Numbered from the stretch's first letter, positions 33,286-42,732 are shown. The stretch: DNA of 51,702 bases from Xenococcaceae cyanobacterium MO_188.B29 (GCA_030065155.1 JASJDI010000004.1:1-51702), one strand, 5' to 3'. Notes: generated by a model not told the origin, from the letters alone. Numbers and translations are program-made.

Positions 33286-33516
33286 ATGTCTATGCCAGTA
33301 GATTTAATTGTTATCATTGCTGCGATTGTAGTTGCCTGGCTTATTTTTACTTGGTCAATTAAAGTCCTCAAAGCTAGTCTTGGTACTGCCCTAACTATTG
33401 CTGCGATCGCTCTTATTTTACAAATATTTTTAGGAATTGGCTTTGAGGAGGTTTGGCAGCAATTAATTCAATTTGCCGAAACAATTCAACAATTTGTTCA
33501 ACAATTCTTGGCTTGA
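33286..33516 (+). CDS. Small membrane protein of unknown function
   Basis: A 76-residue protein with two hydrophobic segments (PVDLIVIIAAIVVAWLIF and ALTIAAIALILQIFLGIG) and an amphipathic Gln-rich end (EEVWQQLIQFAETIQQFVQQF). It resembles small conserved cyanobacterial membrane proteins of no known role. GTG 33283, ATG 33286 and ATG 33292 are all possible starts; I use the first ATG. It begins 44 bases after the terminator of the previous gene. Confidence 0.65.
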   Translation: MSMPVDLIVIIAAIVVAWLIFTWSIKVLKASLGTALTIAAIALILQIFLGIGFEEVWQQLIQFAETIQQFVQQFLA

Positions 33517-33618
33517 TAAGGACTTATCATTTTTTTTAAGCAGAGGTTAAGCTAGATCGTCAAGTATTCTCGTCACTCTTATAAGGCGATCGATATCATT
33601 AAATTGATAAGGGAAATT

Positions 33619-34326
33619 ATGTCTCAGCAATCGAATTCTCTGTCCGAAAAAAAGTCTAGCTTAATTCATCAACCTTTTCCTGAGCATGAAATTAATCTAT
33701 TTAATCCACCCAAGAAGAATCCTAATGGCTATTTAAGTCCGGCAAAACTTTATCTGGATGGTATTTTAGAAGAGCAATTATCTCCTACGCCAGAAAAAAA
33801 CCAGGGAAGAAATCTTTTACTTAATCCCTGGGCGATTAGTTCTATGATAATTGTCCTTGTAGCAAATCTAGTTTCTGCTACCTTTGTATTGCTGCATCGT
33901 CAAGAGGTGATAAAAGCAGCTAAACCGCTATCTTCTGAACAATTATCGACAGGAGCTAACTTAGCAGCTAAAGAATTTATCGAGCTTAACTTAAGTACTT
34001 TGAGTACTATATCTCCTCCTGAACCAGAAACAAAAGAGTCAGAAGCAACAAAATCTATAACTGAAGAGCATGAGGGCTACATACCTACTTATGCTGCACA
34101 TCCTTTACTATCCAACAGTGAGGATTACTATTACATACTAACTGAATACGCAGGCGATCGCTCTTTGGAGTTAGCGAAAGCTCAAGTACAACAAGTCTCT
34201 TTGGTTAACTTTCCTCAAGGCATATTTATTTATTTGGGAGCTTTTGAACAAAAAAGTCAAGCAGAAGAGTTTGTCGCTAGTCTAAAAGAAGAAGGTATGT
34301 ATGCTTATGTCTATCCCTTTGATTAG
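33619..34326 (+). CDS. Single-pass protein with SPOR-like C-terminus
   Basis: A 235-residue protein: a cytosolic N-terminal part (about 1-70), one membrane helix (WAISSMIIVLVANLVSATFVLL), an acidic, Pro-rich periplasmic linker, and a C-terminal domain of about 70 residues. That domain reads DYYYILTEYAGDRSLELAKAQV, then GIFIYLGAFEQKSQAEEFV and YAYVYPF, the pattern of a SPOR-type fold, which binds denuded peptidoglycan at the septum. The match is by pattern only. ATG 33619 follows AAGGGAAA; an upstream in-frame ATT/ATG has no site. Confidence 0.65.
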   Translation: MSQQSNSLSEKKSSLIHQPFPEHEINLFNPPKKNPNGYLSPAKLYLDGILEEQLSPTPEKNQGRNLLLNPWAISSMIIVLVANLVSATFVLLHRQEVIKAAKPLSSEQLSTGANLAAKEFIELNLSTLSTISPPEPETKESEATKSITEEHEGYIPTYAAHPLLSNSEDYYYILTEYAGDRSLELAKAQVQQVSLVNFPQGIFIYLGAFEQKSQAEEFVASLKEEGMYAYVYPFD

Positions 34327-34347
34327 AATTTATCTACCTATTAGCCT

Positions 34348-34407
34348 GTCAATTTTAAATTGATGGGTTGAGGCAAGACAAGGGAGACAAGGAGACAAGG
34401 AAGACAA
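34348..34407. repeat. Dispersed 30-base repeat copy plus purine tract
   Basis: 34348-34377 matches 29487-29516 at 29 of 30 positions. A run of the type GACAAGGGAGACAAGGA follows, as after the other copy. It lies in the 260-base spacer between the SPOR-like gene and the next gene; a second purine run (GGAGGGAGTAGGGAG) is at about 34453. No gene is seen in this spacer. Confidence 0.65.
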
Positions 34408-34585
34408 TTGCAATAGTTTTACCTATAACTAATTACTTGACAGAACACTATAAGGAGGGAGTAGGGAGTAGAGAGTAAAAATCAACCATCAACCATTAAC
34501 AAAAACCAGAGTACACTTTACTCAAATAAGAACCGTTATAATTTCTTTCTATAATTGGGATCAGTAATGTAAGTCCCTAAAAATT

Positions 34586-35320
34586 ATGTCATTCAATCGC
34601 CTCAAAATATTTTTACTATTATTAGTTCTAGTGTTTTTAAGCCTTTTTTTGTGGCAAAATCAAGAGCTTTTATCTCTCAAATTACTTTGTGCGGATGTTA
34701 ATCAGTCTTGTTTTTATCAAACACCCAAACTACCTCTAGCTATCTGGATGCTTATCTTTACTTTAATTGGAGTGATTACTAGTCTTATTTGGCAATCACT
34801 TAATTATCTTAGTAACAAAAGCTCCAGTAAAAGTAAGTCTTCTGTTTCAACTTCTTATGTTTCAGGAAACAATGTATCGAGAAGTTCTCAAACAGAAACA
34901 AAATTTAATGAGACGAAAACATCTAACCCATCAACTCGACCTATTGAGCGATCTTCAGTAGAGACTAAAACTAAAGTAAATCCAACATCTGCTGATAATG
35001 TTACCACTCGATCGGATTGGGAAGATGATAATAGTAATGACGATTGGAATCTAGAAGAATCAATTCCAGAGAAAGTTAGCGATCGCACAACAAATAGGCA
35101 GGTTAAAGATAAGACGAGTTATAATTCCCCCCCCAATCCCCAAAAAACTCAAAGTTCTGATACTACTTATTCTTATAAATCTCGTCCAGCTAATGAAAGT
35201 AAAGAACAGAACGTCGATCGAGTTTACGATGCCAACTATCGGGTAATCAATCCATCTACACGTACAACTAATAATGAGCAGATTGACAATAAACAGGATG
35301 ATGATGAGGAATGGATTTAA
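34586..35320 (+). CDS. LapA-like membrane protein with disordered tail
   Basis: A 244-residue protein. Two membrane helices (about 8-23 and 50-72) with the intervening WQNQELLSLKLL fit LapA/DUF1049-type small membrane proteins. The remaining 165 residues are low complexity, rich in Ser, Thr, Asn, Lys and Asp, and should be disordered and cytosolic. The end DDDEEW is strongly acidic. Function unknown; in other bacteria LapA proteins act in envelope lipid homeostasis. Monocistronic, convergent with the next small gene. Confidence 0.65.
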   Translation: MSFNRLKIFLLLLVLVFLSLFLWQNQELLSLKLLCADVNQSCFYQTPKLPLAIWMLIFTLIGVITSLIWQSLNYLSNKSSSKSKSSVSTSYVSGNNVSRSSQTETKFNETKTSNPSTRPIERSSVETKTKVNPTSADNVTTRSDWEDDNSNDDWNLEESIPEKVSDRTTNRQVKDKTSYNSPPNPQKTQSSDTTYSYKSRPANESKEQNVDRVYDANYRVINPSTRTTNNEQIDNKQDDDEEWI

Positions 35321-35330
35321 ACAATAACAA

Positions 35331-35546
35331 TTAACTTTCAGAGGAGGGGAGTAATTCTCTGGATTCTTGCCTGACTAGACCAAGCATTGCTGCTTGCTGC
35401 AGCTTTATAAAAGCTTCAAAATCTTCCATCTCATATTTTCCTCTGAGAAGAATCCGTAATTTCTCTTCTGCTTCTATTGTTAGATATCCAGTTGTTAAAG
35501 CTTGCTTCGCTAATTCTCTAATTAATTGTACTGACTTTACTTTCAT
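35331..35546 (-). CDS. Small conserved helical protein
   Basis: A 71-residue soluble protein made of short helices: VQLIRELAKQALTTGYLTIEAEEKLRILL followed by MEDFEAFIKLQQAAMLGLV. This layout is familiar from small cyanobacterial proteins of unknown role. It is convergent with the LapA-like gene, ten bases away. No Shine-Dalgarno match is strong, but the ATG is followed by a coherent frame. Confidence 0.65.
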   Translation of the reverse strand: MKVKSVQLIRELAKQALTTGYLTIEAEEKLRILLRGKYEMEDFEAFIKLQQAAMLGLVRQESRELLPSSES

Positions 35547-35836
35547 TTAAAATTTCGCCTTGTAAGTATAAATACTGAATATTAATATGTTGGGAATATA
35601 AATATCTGCTTAATTAAGTAAACAATCTTTAATTTTCAAATATTTTTATCGTCTAATTTACTTCTCTATTTAATTTTAATGAAGCTTTTGTAAATCTTCA
35701 GTAAACTAGATCACTGTTTATACAAAGACCATATCCCTTGACATTGAAAACCCAATAATGTAAAGAAAACTAAAATATCTTTAAGAAGCTAAATTTGATA
35801 ATTTAAAGGTCTGATATCTAAATCTAAAAAACGACG
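35547..35836. other. AT-rich spacer before aroK
   Basis: This contains the divergent promoters of the small helical protein and of aroK-argB. I see no gene, repeat or structured RNA that I can support. Confidence 0.4.
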
Positions 35837-36367
35837 ATGGAAGATTTGCTTCAAGGACTTAATATTTATCTAATTGGCATGATGGGAACAGGAAAGACCA
35901 CTGTTGGTAAGATATTAGCCCAAAAATTAGGCTATCGTTTTCTTGACACAGATGAAGCCATAGAAGCTGTAGCAGGAAAAAAAATTACTGAAATTTTTGC
36001 TGAAGAGGGAGAAGAAAATTTTCGGGATCTGGAAAGCAAAATTTTAAATGAGGTATCTGCTTATATCAGAAGCGCGATCGCTACTGGAGGTGGTATCATT
36101 CAAAGGCAAATGAATTGGAGCTATCTACGTCAAGGTTTAATTATTTGGTTAGATACAGACCTCAAAATAATTCAAGAGCGTCTAAGCACCGACCAAAGTA
36201 GACCTCTGGCTTCTAACTTAGAATCTTTATGGTCAGTTCGTCGTCCTCTTTATGCTCAAGCAGATTTACATATTAAAATAGACAATCACCAAAATCCAGA
36301 GGATATAGTAACTCAAATTATCGAACTAATTCCCAGCGTTATTAACTCTAAAATAGATAATTCTTAG
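35837..36367 (+). CDS. aroK: Shikimate kinase
   Basis: A 176-residue cytosolic kinase that phosphorylates shikimate with ATP in aromatic amino acid synthesis. The P-loop is GMMGTGKTT (about 14-22). The substrate-binding FLDTDEAIE follows, then the Arg in FRDLE, the Gly-rich shikimate loop ATGGGII and the lid Arg in STDQSRPL. Length and order match the family. The argB gene begins 23 bases after its stop, so the two are very probably one transcript. Confidence 0.94.
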   Translation: MEDLLQGLNIYLIGMMGTGKTTVGKILAQKLGYRFLDTDEAIEAVAGKKITEIFAEEGEENFRDLESKILNEVSAYIRSAIATGGGIIQRQMNWSYLRQGLIIWLDTDLKIIQERLSTDQSRPLASNLESLWSVRRPLYAQADLHIKIDNHQNPEDIVTQIIELIPSVINSKIDNS

Positions 36368-36390
36368 TCATACTCTAAACAACAATCCCT

Positions 36391-37284
36391 ATGGTCAGCG
36401 AGAGCGAATACATTAAAGAAACAGAAGCTACCCGTGTCCGCGTTTTAAGTGAAGCTTTACCCTATATTCAAAAGTTTGCTAATCGCACTATTGTAATCAA
36501 ATATGGTGGTGCAGCCATGAAAGATAGTAATTTGAAAGATAGAGTAATTCGTGATGTGGTCTTTCTTGCTTCTGTAGGAGTACGTCCTGTCTTAGTTCAT
36601 GGTGGTGGACCAGAAATTAACAGTTGGTTGGGAAAACTCAATATCGAACCACAATTCAAAGATGGTTTGCGAGTAACTAATGCTGCCACCATGGATGTAG
36701 TAGAAATGGTTTTAGTTGGTCGGGTTAATAAAGAATTAGTATCCTTAATTAATCAAGCTGGTGCGTCTGCTGTGGGGTTATGCGGGAAAGACGGTAATCT
36801 AATTACGGCTCGTCATGTAGGCAAAGAGGGTATTGGTTTTGTAGGGGAAGTTGCCAGTGTCGATCCTCGTTTGATTCAGTCCTTAGTCAATAATGGCTAT
36901 GTACCAGTAATTTCTAGTGTTGCAGCCGATGAAAAAGGACAAGCTCATAATATTAACGCTGATACGGTAGCGGGAGAAATAGCTGCTGCTTTAGATGCAG
37001 AAAAACTGATTTTACTGACTGATACCCCAGGAATTTTAGAAGACTATACCAATCCTGCTACGTTACTAACCAAATTAGACATTAAAACAGCAAGAGGATT
37101 AGTTGAAAAAGGAGTAGTATCTGGAGGTATGATACCTAAAGTTAGTTGTTGTGTTCGATCGCTGGCTCAAGGAGTCAAAGCAGCGCACATTATTGATGGT
37201 CGTATTCCCCATGCTTTGCTATTAGAAATCTTCACTAATGAAGGTATTGGTTCAATGATTGTGGCATCTGAGTATATGGCATAA
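36391..37284 (+). CDS. argB: Acetylglutamate kinase
   Basis: A 297-residue amino-acid kinase that phosphorylates N-acetylglutamate, the committed step of arginine synthesis. Seen: KYGGAAMKD (ATP site), [14 protein letters not shown] (substrate glycines), [13 protein letters not shown] and LLTDTPGIL. The N-terminal helix (about residues 6-28, [17 protein letters not shown]) is the extension of the hexameric, arginine-inhibited type. In cyanobacteria this enzyme is also activated by the PII protein; that this holds here is inferred. It is second gene after aroK. Confidence 0.95.
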   Translation: MVSESEYIKETEATRVRVLSEALPYIQKFANRTIVIKYGGAAMKDSNLKDRVIRDVVFLASVGVRPVLVHGGGPEINSWLGKLNIEPQFKDGLRVTNAATMDVVEMVLVGRVNKELVSLINQAGASAVGLCGKDGNLITARHVGKEGIGFVGEVASVDPRLIQSLVNNGYVPVISSVAADEKGQAHNINADTVAGEIAAALDAEKLILLTDTPGILEDYTNPATLLTKLDIKTARGLVEKGVVSGGMIPKVSCCVRSLAQGVKAAHIIDGRIPHALLLEIFTNEGIGSMIVASEYMA

Positions 37285-37504
37285 ACTACCCGTCACCTAT
37301 TAACTCACCTTCGGCTTGTTAATTAGGTGTGGTGGAGCTTACAAACTCTTAAACCAAGTTTAAGAGACAGACCTTTGGCTTTCAGTAGCTCAGAATTAAT
37401 TGGAAAAGTCTAAAAAAGCTTTCATAGAAGTTTCATGCTTACTTTAGATTCATAAATAAAACTGAAGTTGTATTACCCTAAGACAACTTCAGTAAAGAAA
37501 AACA
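37285..37504. other. Spacer with long imperfect hairpin
   Basis: 37296-37331 form an imperfect stem (CACCTATTAAC facing GTTAATTAGGTG) shortly after argB. There is no T-run, so termination is uncertain. No gene is visible in the remainder. Confidence 0.45.
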
Positions 37505-38074
37505 ATGAGTCAAGCTTCAAGAGCTATCAAACCGAAGAAAAACTCGGCTTTTAAACATTTAATGTCTATTCACTGGTGGATGTTTTACTGCTACATCATC
37601 CTTTTTGTTGGTGGAGCTTTTATGGCGCGTTTACCTAGAGATTTTTTTGTCCGCAACCCTCTTTATGACTTTCATAAAACTGTGGGAGTACTGACAATGG
37701 CATTATTAACCTGGAGAATTTTGACTCTGTTGCGGGTATGGTGGAAGAAGTATACTAAGCGTTTGCCTAAGTATAGCCCTGAATGGATGCAAAAATTTGC
37801 TCTACATACTTCTCTTTATCTATTTATGTGGGCTGTTCCTATTAGTGGCTTCTTTTTCTCTAACTCTTTTCAGAGCAAAAACGTGCGCTTTTTAGGAATA
37901 ACCTTGCCCGATCTATTTCCACAAAATAGTGCTTTGGTTGAACTAGGTAGAAATCTTCATTTCTGGCTTGCTTATACTTTCTTTGCTTTTATTATTTTGC
38001 ACGCCCTTGATCGGCGAAAAGTAGTGAAAGGGTTTTGGCGACGAATTACTAAACGACGGATTAAATCAAGCTAA
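37505..38074 (+). CDS. Cytochrome b561-type membrane protein
   Basis: A 189-residue four-helix membrane protein of the bacterial cytochrome b561 type, a di-haem electron carrier between quinol and acceptors such as superoxide. Haem-ligand candidates stand at the usual places: His18/His23 in KHLMSIHWW, His in YDFHKTVGV (helix 2), and His in NLHFWLAY and IILHALD (helix 4). Basic tail KGFWRRITKRR. It lies 113 bases upstream of the betaine-type binding protein gene on the same strand; a shared transcript is possible but no functional link is known. Confidence 0.83.
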   Translation: MSQASRAIKPKKNSAFKHLMSIHWWMFYCYIILFVGGAFMARLPRDFFVRNPLYDFHKTVGVLTMALLTWRILTLLRVWWKKYTKRLPKYSPEWMQKFALHTSLYLFMWAVPISGFFFSNSFQSKNVRFLGITLPDLFPQNSALVELGRNLHFWLAYTFFAFIILHALDRRKVVKGFWRRITKRRIKSS

Positions 38075-38187
38075 TACAGATTATCCCCCAAGCGATCGCT
38101 TTAATTTAGATTTAATAAAATTATCAACTTAATTATTTTTTGACAAACTATCTCTTAATCACAAGCAATTTTAGCAAAGGATTAACC

Positions 38188-39177
38188 ATGAGTAACTTCA
38201 ATAAAAACAATTCACAGCTAAATTTTCCTAATTTTCCCCCTTTATCCAGTCGCCGTCAATTTTTCAAATTCGCTGCCCTAGCTAGTGCCTCGGCTGCTTT
38301 CAGCGTAGACTTACCAGGAAGAAAGACGCTAAGAGCGATCGCAAAACCCACTTCATTACTAAAAGCTGCCAACAATTCTACAGTTCGCATGGGTGTTGTA
38401 GGGTTGTCTTTTTATCGAGTTGTCGGTGGGGTAGTACAAAATGTTTTAGAATCCTTGGGTCATCAAGTGGAAATAATAGAAGGACCTCATGCTGAGATTT
38501 TCCCTGTCTTAGGTCAAGGAGATTTAGATATGCTGGTGGCCGTTTGGCTTCCCACTGGACATGGACCTTTGTTTGCAGAATATGGCATACAAGCGACTAC
38601 ACTAGAACCGCTTTATGACGATGCACGCTTTTTCTGGGGTGTACCCGACTATTTACCCGAAGATATTCAATCCATTGCCGATCTTGCCCGCCCTGAAGTT
38701 GCTGCTAGTATGAATAAAGTTATTCAAGGAATTGGTCCAGGAGCAGGTATTACTCGTCTTTCACAAGAAGTTATGTCTCGCTACAATCTAGAAGCTGCTG
38801 GCTATGAGTTTCGCACTGGCACGGAACAGGAATGGGTGGGTGCTTTTGAGCAAGGAGTGGAAGCAGAAAATGGGGTAATTATTCCTTTATGGCAACCGCA
38901 ATATCTCAACCAAGCATTTGAGATTCGACGTTTAGATGACTCTTTGGGTGTATTTCCCTCTCCCGATCGCTGCTCTTTATTAGTTACTCAAGCCTTCAGC
39001 GATCGCATCCCTAGTAACACTCTAGAAACCCTAAACCGTATCTCTTTGGGAGTCGATGCTGTGACCGCAATGGATTACCTTACTAATGTCGAGGGTTTAT
39101 CTCCTCGTGAAGCTGCAACCCAATGGATGGAACAAAATCAAGCGGTCGTTCAATCATGGCTCACATCTGTTTCCTAA
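38188..39177 (+). CDS. Glycine-betaine-type ABC binding protein, orphan
   Basis: A 329-residue OpuAC-family solute-binding protein. It has a Tat signal (SRRQFFKFAALASASAAF, about 22-39). The mature protein begins near VRMGVVGLSFYRVVGG, followed by the family segment AVWLPTGHGPLFAEY. It should bind a quaternary amine such as glycine betaine or choline in the periplasm. I use ATG 38188, which follows AAAGGA; an upstream in-frame ATG-like start at 38140 lacks a site. No ProV/ProW partner is nearby, so it serves a transporter encoded elsewhere or acts with the adjacent two-component system as a sensor. Confidence 0.83.
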   Translation: MSNFNKNNSQLNFPNFPPLSSRRQFFKFAALASASAAFSVDLPGRKTLRAIAKPTSLLKAANNSTVRMGVVGLSFYRVVGGVVQNVLESLGHQVEIIEGPHAEIFPVLGQGDLDMLVAVWLPTGHGPLFAEYGIQATTLEPLYDDARFFWGVPDYLPEDIQSIADLARPEVAASMNKVIQGIGPGAGITRLSQEVMSRYNLEAAGYEFRTGTEQEWVGAFEQGVEAENGVIIPLWQPQYLNQAFEIRRLDDSLGVFPSPDRCSLLVTQAFSDRIPSNTLETLNRISLGVDAVTAMDYLTNVEGLSPREAATQWMEQNQAVVQSWLTSVS

Positions 39178-39211
39178 TTAATTCAGGTTTTTGGCGTTGC
39201 TGAATCTAGGA

Positions 39212-40792
39212 ATGAAATATAAAAAAAATAAAATGAAAGTACATATTTTTTCGGGTCGCAAAAAAAAAGAGTCAATCCAAAACACATCAAGATTTTCTAA
39301 ACGGCGAATTTTTTCTAGTGTCCGCTTTCGTATTTTAGCTTGGTATTTTTTGCTTACCACTTGTACTGTCTTGGTTTCAGTAGTGGTAACTCATCATATT
39401 TTCTGTAATATTTTAAAAAGTCGAACTCAAGAAGTTTTAGTAGCAGAGGTTGGTAAATTCGATCGCTTAGTTGAACAGCAGCTTGTTAACAACCAGTCTG
39501 CACAGCCAGAGGCTATTATTAACAAAGTTTTACCCCTTCACGTTCCTGCTAGAGATAAATATATCTTGGCACTGATAAACGGGAAAATTTTTAATGATAG
39601 TCAATTGCCATTACTAAAGGAGATCGCCCACAATTCCACTTTGCTTGAAGAATGGGCAAAAGTTCCTAGCTTAACCCATGGAGAGTTGGCTGTCTTTGAT
39701 AGACAGATCTATTATGTGGCTAAACCAATTGAAATTAATGGTGTTGAGGGAGTTGTAATTGCTCTTCGTGATGCCAGGTCAGATTATCAAACGGGAACCG
39801 AAACAGTTATTTTGGTAATTAAGGTAGCCACTGTTGTTTCCATCCTCTTTTTTGCGATCGCCTGGGTAACAGCAGGAAGAGTCTTATATCCCTTACGTCA
39901 AGTCACAGAAACGGCTCGTGTGATTACGCAAACCGATATGTCAAGGCGCATTACAGTGGTAGGAAACGATGAAATTGCCGAACTAAGTGCTACTTTCAAT
40001 GCTATGCTAAATCGCCTAAGCTCAGCTTTTGAGAGCCAGCAAGAGTTTCTCAAAGATGCAGGACATGAATTAAGAACACCAATTACAGTTATTCAAGGTC
40101 ATTTAGAAATCCTCAAGTACCGACCTGAAAAGCAGTCTGAAACGATCGATCTAGTCACCGATGAACTGAGTCGGATGAACCGCTTAGTTAATGACCTGCT
40201 GCTGATTGCTAAAGCCGAACAACCCAACTTTTTATGTATCAAGCTAGAAGAGTTAGACTGGTTTACAGAAGAATTGTATTTTAAGTCCCAAGCTTTAGCA
40301 AAAAGGAACTGGCAACTAGAATCAAAAGGTTTAAGTCCAGTGGCGATCGATAAGGGACGTTTAACTCAAGCAGTTATGAATCTGCTCCAAAACGCTGTCA
40401 GGCACACCCAAGAAAATGATACTATTACTTTAGGCTCGGCAGTGCGGGATGATTATGCTTACTTGTGGGTAAGTGATACTGGAGAGGGTATTGCGACCGA
40501 AGACCAAGAACGAATTTTTGATCGCTTTGCTCGTGCTAGTGATGGGGATCGCTATTCTTCTGAAGAAGGAGCGGGTTTAGGATTATCCATTGTAGAAGCT
40601 ATTGTCACCGCACACAATGGTTGGGTTGAATTGGACTCATCCCTGGGTATGGGGTCTACTTTTACAATTGTATTTCCGAGTTCTCAGGAGGCAGTGGATG
40701 AACCGAATTCTAATCGCCGAAGACAATCCCCGCGTCGCGGAGTTTATCGAAGCAGGACTACAGGCACAAAGATACACAACTCTTGTCGTTAG
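39212..40792 (+). CDS. Sensor histidine kinase, OmpR-pair type
   Basis: A 526-residue kinase: helix (about 45-67), extracytoplasmic sensor of about 125 residues, second helix, HAMP (VTETARVITQTDMSRRI), the phosphoacceptor His in DAGHELRTPITVI, N-box NLLQNAVRHT, and ATP-lid GAGLGLSIVEAI. The catalytic domain should end at TIVFPS. A further basic tail of about 30 residues is the out-of-frame reading of the next gene's start, giving a 95-base overlap. The start is uncertain: TTG 39191, ATG 39212 or ATG 39233. Confidence 0.88.
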   Translation: MKYKKNKMKVHIFSGRKKKESIQNTSRFSKRRIFSSVRFRILAWYFLLTTCTVLVSVVVTHHIFCNILKSRTQEVLVAEVGKFDRLVEQQLVNNQSAQPEAIINKVLPLHVPARDKYILALINGKIFNDSQLPLLKEIAHNSTLLEEWAKVPSLTHGELAVFDRQIYYVAKPIEINGVEGVVIALRDARSDYQTGTETVILVIKVATVVSILFFAIAWVTAGRVLYPLRQVTETARVITQTDMSRRITVVGNDEIAELSATFNAMLNRLSSAFESQQEFLKDAGHELRTPITVIQGHLEILKYRPEKQSETIDLVTDELSRMNRLVNDLLLIAKAEQPNFLCIKLEELDWFTEELYFKSQALAKRNWQLESKGLSPVAIDKGRLTQAVMNLLQNAVRHTQENDTITLGSAVRDDYAYLWVSDTGEGIATEDQERIFDRFARASDGDRYSSEEGAGLGLSIVEAIVTAHNGWVELDSSLGMGSTFTIVFPSSQEAVDEPNSNRRRQSPRRGVYRSRTTGTKIHNSCR

Positions 40793-41366
40793 ACACGGAC
40801 GGGAAGTTATTAATATAGCCAGTAGTAAAAATTTTGAGCTTTTAATTCTTGATTTAGGACTTCCTGATATGGACGGAATGGAAGTAATCAGGGAAATACG
40901 CGGATGTGGTGAAACGCTACCAATAATTGTACTAACAGCACGGGACGGATTGAACGATAAAATATCAGGATTGGAAAAAGGAGCAGACGATTATATTACC
41001 AAGCCTTTTCGTTTTGAAGAATTGCTGGCAAGAATTAGAGTGCAATTACGTAAAGTTAATCAACCAACTGTTAAGGTAGACAATAAGCTGCAAATCGGTG
41101 ATATTACTCTAAATTTATTAACACGCCAGATTTGGCTGGGAGAAAAAGAAATAGAGCTTTCAGCAAGAGAGTTTATCTTAGCAGAAACTCTTGCGCGTCA
41201 TCCCATGCAGGTAATGAGCAGACAGCAGCTACTCGATCACATTTGGGGATATGATTACGATCCTGGCTCTAATATAGTTGACGTTTATATTGGTCATTTA
41301 CGGAAAAAGCTGGGCAACAATTTAATTGAGACAGTTAGGGGTATAGGTTATCGTCTACGACCATAA
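40698..41366 (+). CDS. OmpR-family response regulator
   Basis: A 222-residue regulator: receiver domain (about 1-120) with the acidic pair in IAEDN, phospho-Asp52 in LILDLGLPDMDG, Thr in IVLTARD and Lys in DYITKPF; then a winged-helix domain with LSAREFILAETLARHP and VDVYIGHLRKKLG. I begin at ATG 40698, preceded by a strong AGGAGG, although this overlaps the kinase gene by 95 bases; the receiver homology starts exactly there. Translational coupling with the kinase is expected. Targets unknown. Confidence 0.92.
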   Translation: MNRILIAEDNPRVAEFIEAGLQAQRYTTLVVRHGREVINIASSKNFELLILDLGLPDMDGMEVIREIRGCGETLPIIVLTARDGLNDKISGLEKGADDYITKPFRFEELLARIRVQLRKVNQPTVKVDNKLQIGDITLNLLTRQIWLGEKEIELSAREFILAETLARHPMQVMSRQQLLDHIWGYDYDPGSNIVDVYIGHLRKKLGNNLIETVRGIGYRLRP

Positions 41367-41424
41367 TTTAATTGGTCTTACTAAGTTACTTGCGACAAAA
41401 GTAATTATTGATAGAGAAAATATT

Positions 41425-42732
41425 ATGCAAGATATTCCTGATTTTACTGAATATGGATACCAAATTAGGGAAGAATTAGGACGAAATCGTGAAGGGGGCA
41501 GAATTACCTGGAAAGCGATCGAACTCTCAACAGAAAAATTAGTAGTAATTAAACAGTTTTGTTTTGCTACCGTGGGTTCTAGTTGGTCTGGATATAAGGC
41601 TTACGAGAGAGAAATTAAGCTATTACAACAGCTAGATCATCCGGGAATTCCCCGTTATCTGGATAGTCTAGAAACTGATAATGGTTTTTGCTTAGTTCAA
41701 GAATATAAAGATACTGTATCTCTTCAAGCTAAACAAGATTTAACTTTAGACCAAATCAAAATAATTATTACTAAAATTCTGGAAATCTTAGTTTATTTGC
41801 AACAACAAACTCCACCCATAATTCATTGTGACCTTAAACCAGCCAATATCTTGGTAGACGATCGCCTGAATGTATACGTAGTTGATTTTGGTTTGGCTAG
41901 TCATAGTAACCAAGAAACTGCTGTTAGTAGTGTCTTGAAAGGTACACCTGGTTTTATCCCTCCCGAACAAGCCATCGCACCGAATACAGCTACAGATTTA
42001 TATAGTCTGGGAGTAACTATTATCTGTTTATTAACCGGTAAAACTGCTCTAGATCTTCAGCAATTCGTAACCCCAGATAATCCCTACCAATTAAAATTTA
42101 AACCTTTGTTGTCTCATCTCAACCCTAAATTTATTCGCTGGCTAACCAAAATGGTACAGCCAAAATTACGCGATCGATTTAAAAATGCTACAGAAGCTTT
42201 AAAATCTTTAGATTCGATTGATTTAACCCCAGAATTAACCACTAATACTTCTTGGTTTTCTTTACTGGCAAAACAATCCTGGAATTTAAATTTTTCTGTC
42301 GTTGGTAGAATGGCGATGTTTGGCTTATCTACTGCTTCTATATTGGCGATAGGTATTACTGCTCATAAAGTAGAGCTTTCTTTATTCAATCTAGTTATTG
42401 CTATTATGGGCGCGATCGTGATAACCATAATTGAGATGGGTGTAATAGTTATAAGTAATAGCAGCGAAGAAATTGCCAGCAAAAGAAATATAACTGCTAT
42501 AGTTGTTGCTATTCCTACTTTTGTAGTAATTGTAGCTGGTTTAATTTTAGGTATCCAAGAAGCGATCGCTATTTGCTGCGCGATTGTTTTAATACAAGCT
42601 ATAACTTTTGCCTATTTTTTAGCTAACTACTTACAATTTCAAGGCTTTAGTATGCAGAGAACAACAATTAATTTTTTGGTGACAATTGGATTGGGAATTG
42701 TATGTGGATTGGGATTAGCCCAGAATTTTTAA
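41425..42732 (+). CDS. Membrane-anchored serine/threonine kinase
   Basis: A 435-residue Hanks-type kinase. The kinase domain covers about 10-270: a glycine-rich loop variant LGRNREGG, Lys in VVIKQF, catalytic loop HCDLKPAN (HCD for HRD), DFG in VVDFGLAS, and GTPGFIPPEQ in the activation segment. Four predicted membrane helices form the C-terminus (about 295-435) with no extracellular sensor domain, so it would respond from within the membrane or by partners. It begins 58 bases after the response regulator on the same strand. Confidence 0.9.
   Translation: MQDIPDFTEYGYQIREELGRNREGGRITWKAIELSTEKLVVIKQFCFATVGSSWSGYKAYEREIKLLQQLDHPGIPRYLDSLETDNGFCLVQEYKDTVSLQAKQDLTLDQIKIIITKILEILVYLQQQTPPIIHCDLKPANILVDDRLNVYVVDFGLASHSNQETAVSSVLKGTPGFIPPEQAIAPNTATDLYSLGVTIICLLTGKTALDLQQFVTPDNPYQLKFKPLLSHLNPKFIRWLTKMVQPKLRDRFKNATEALKSLDSIDLTPELTTNTSWFSLLAKQSWNLNFSVVGRMAMFGLSTASILAIGITAHKVELSLFNLVIAIMGAIVITIIEMGVIVISNSSEEIASKRNITAIVVAIPTFVVIVAGLILGIQEAIAICCAIVLIQAITFAYFLANYLQFQGFSMQRTTINFLVTIGLGIVCGLGLAQNF

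Noticed and set aside
37296-37331. Hairpin after argB as an intrinsic terminator
   Set aside because: The stem is imperfect and lacks a T-run, so I list it only as a hairpin.
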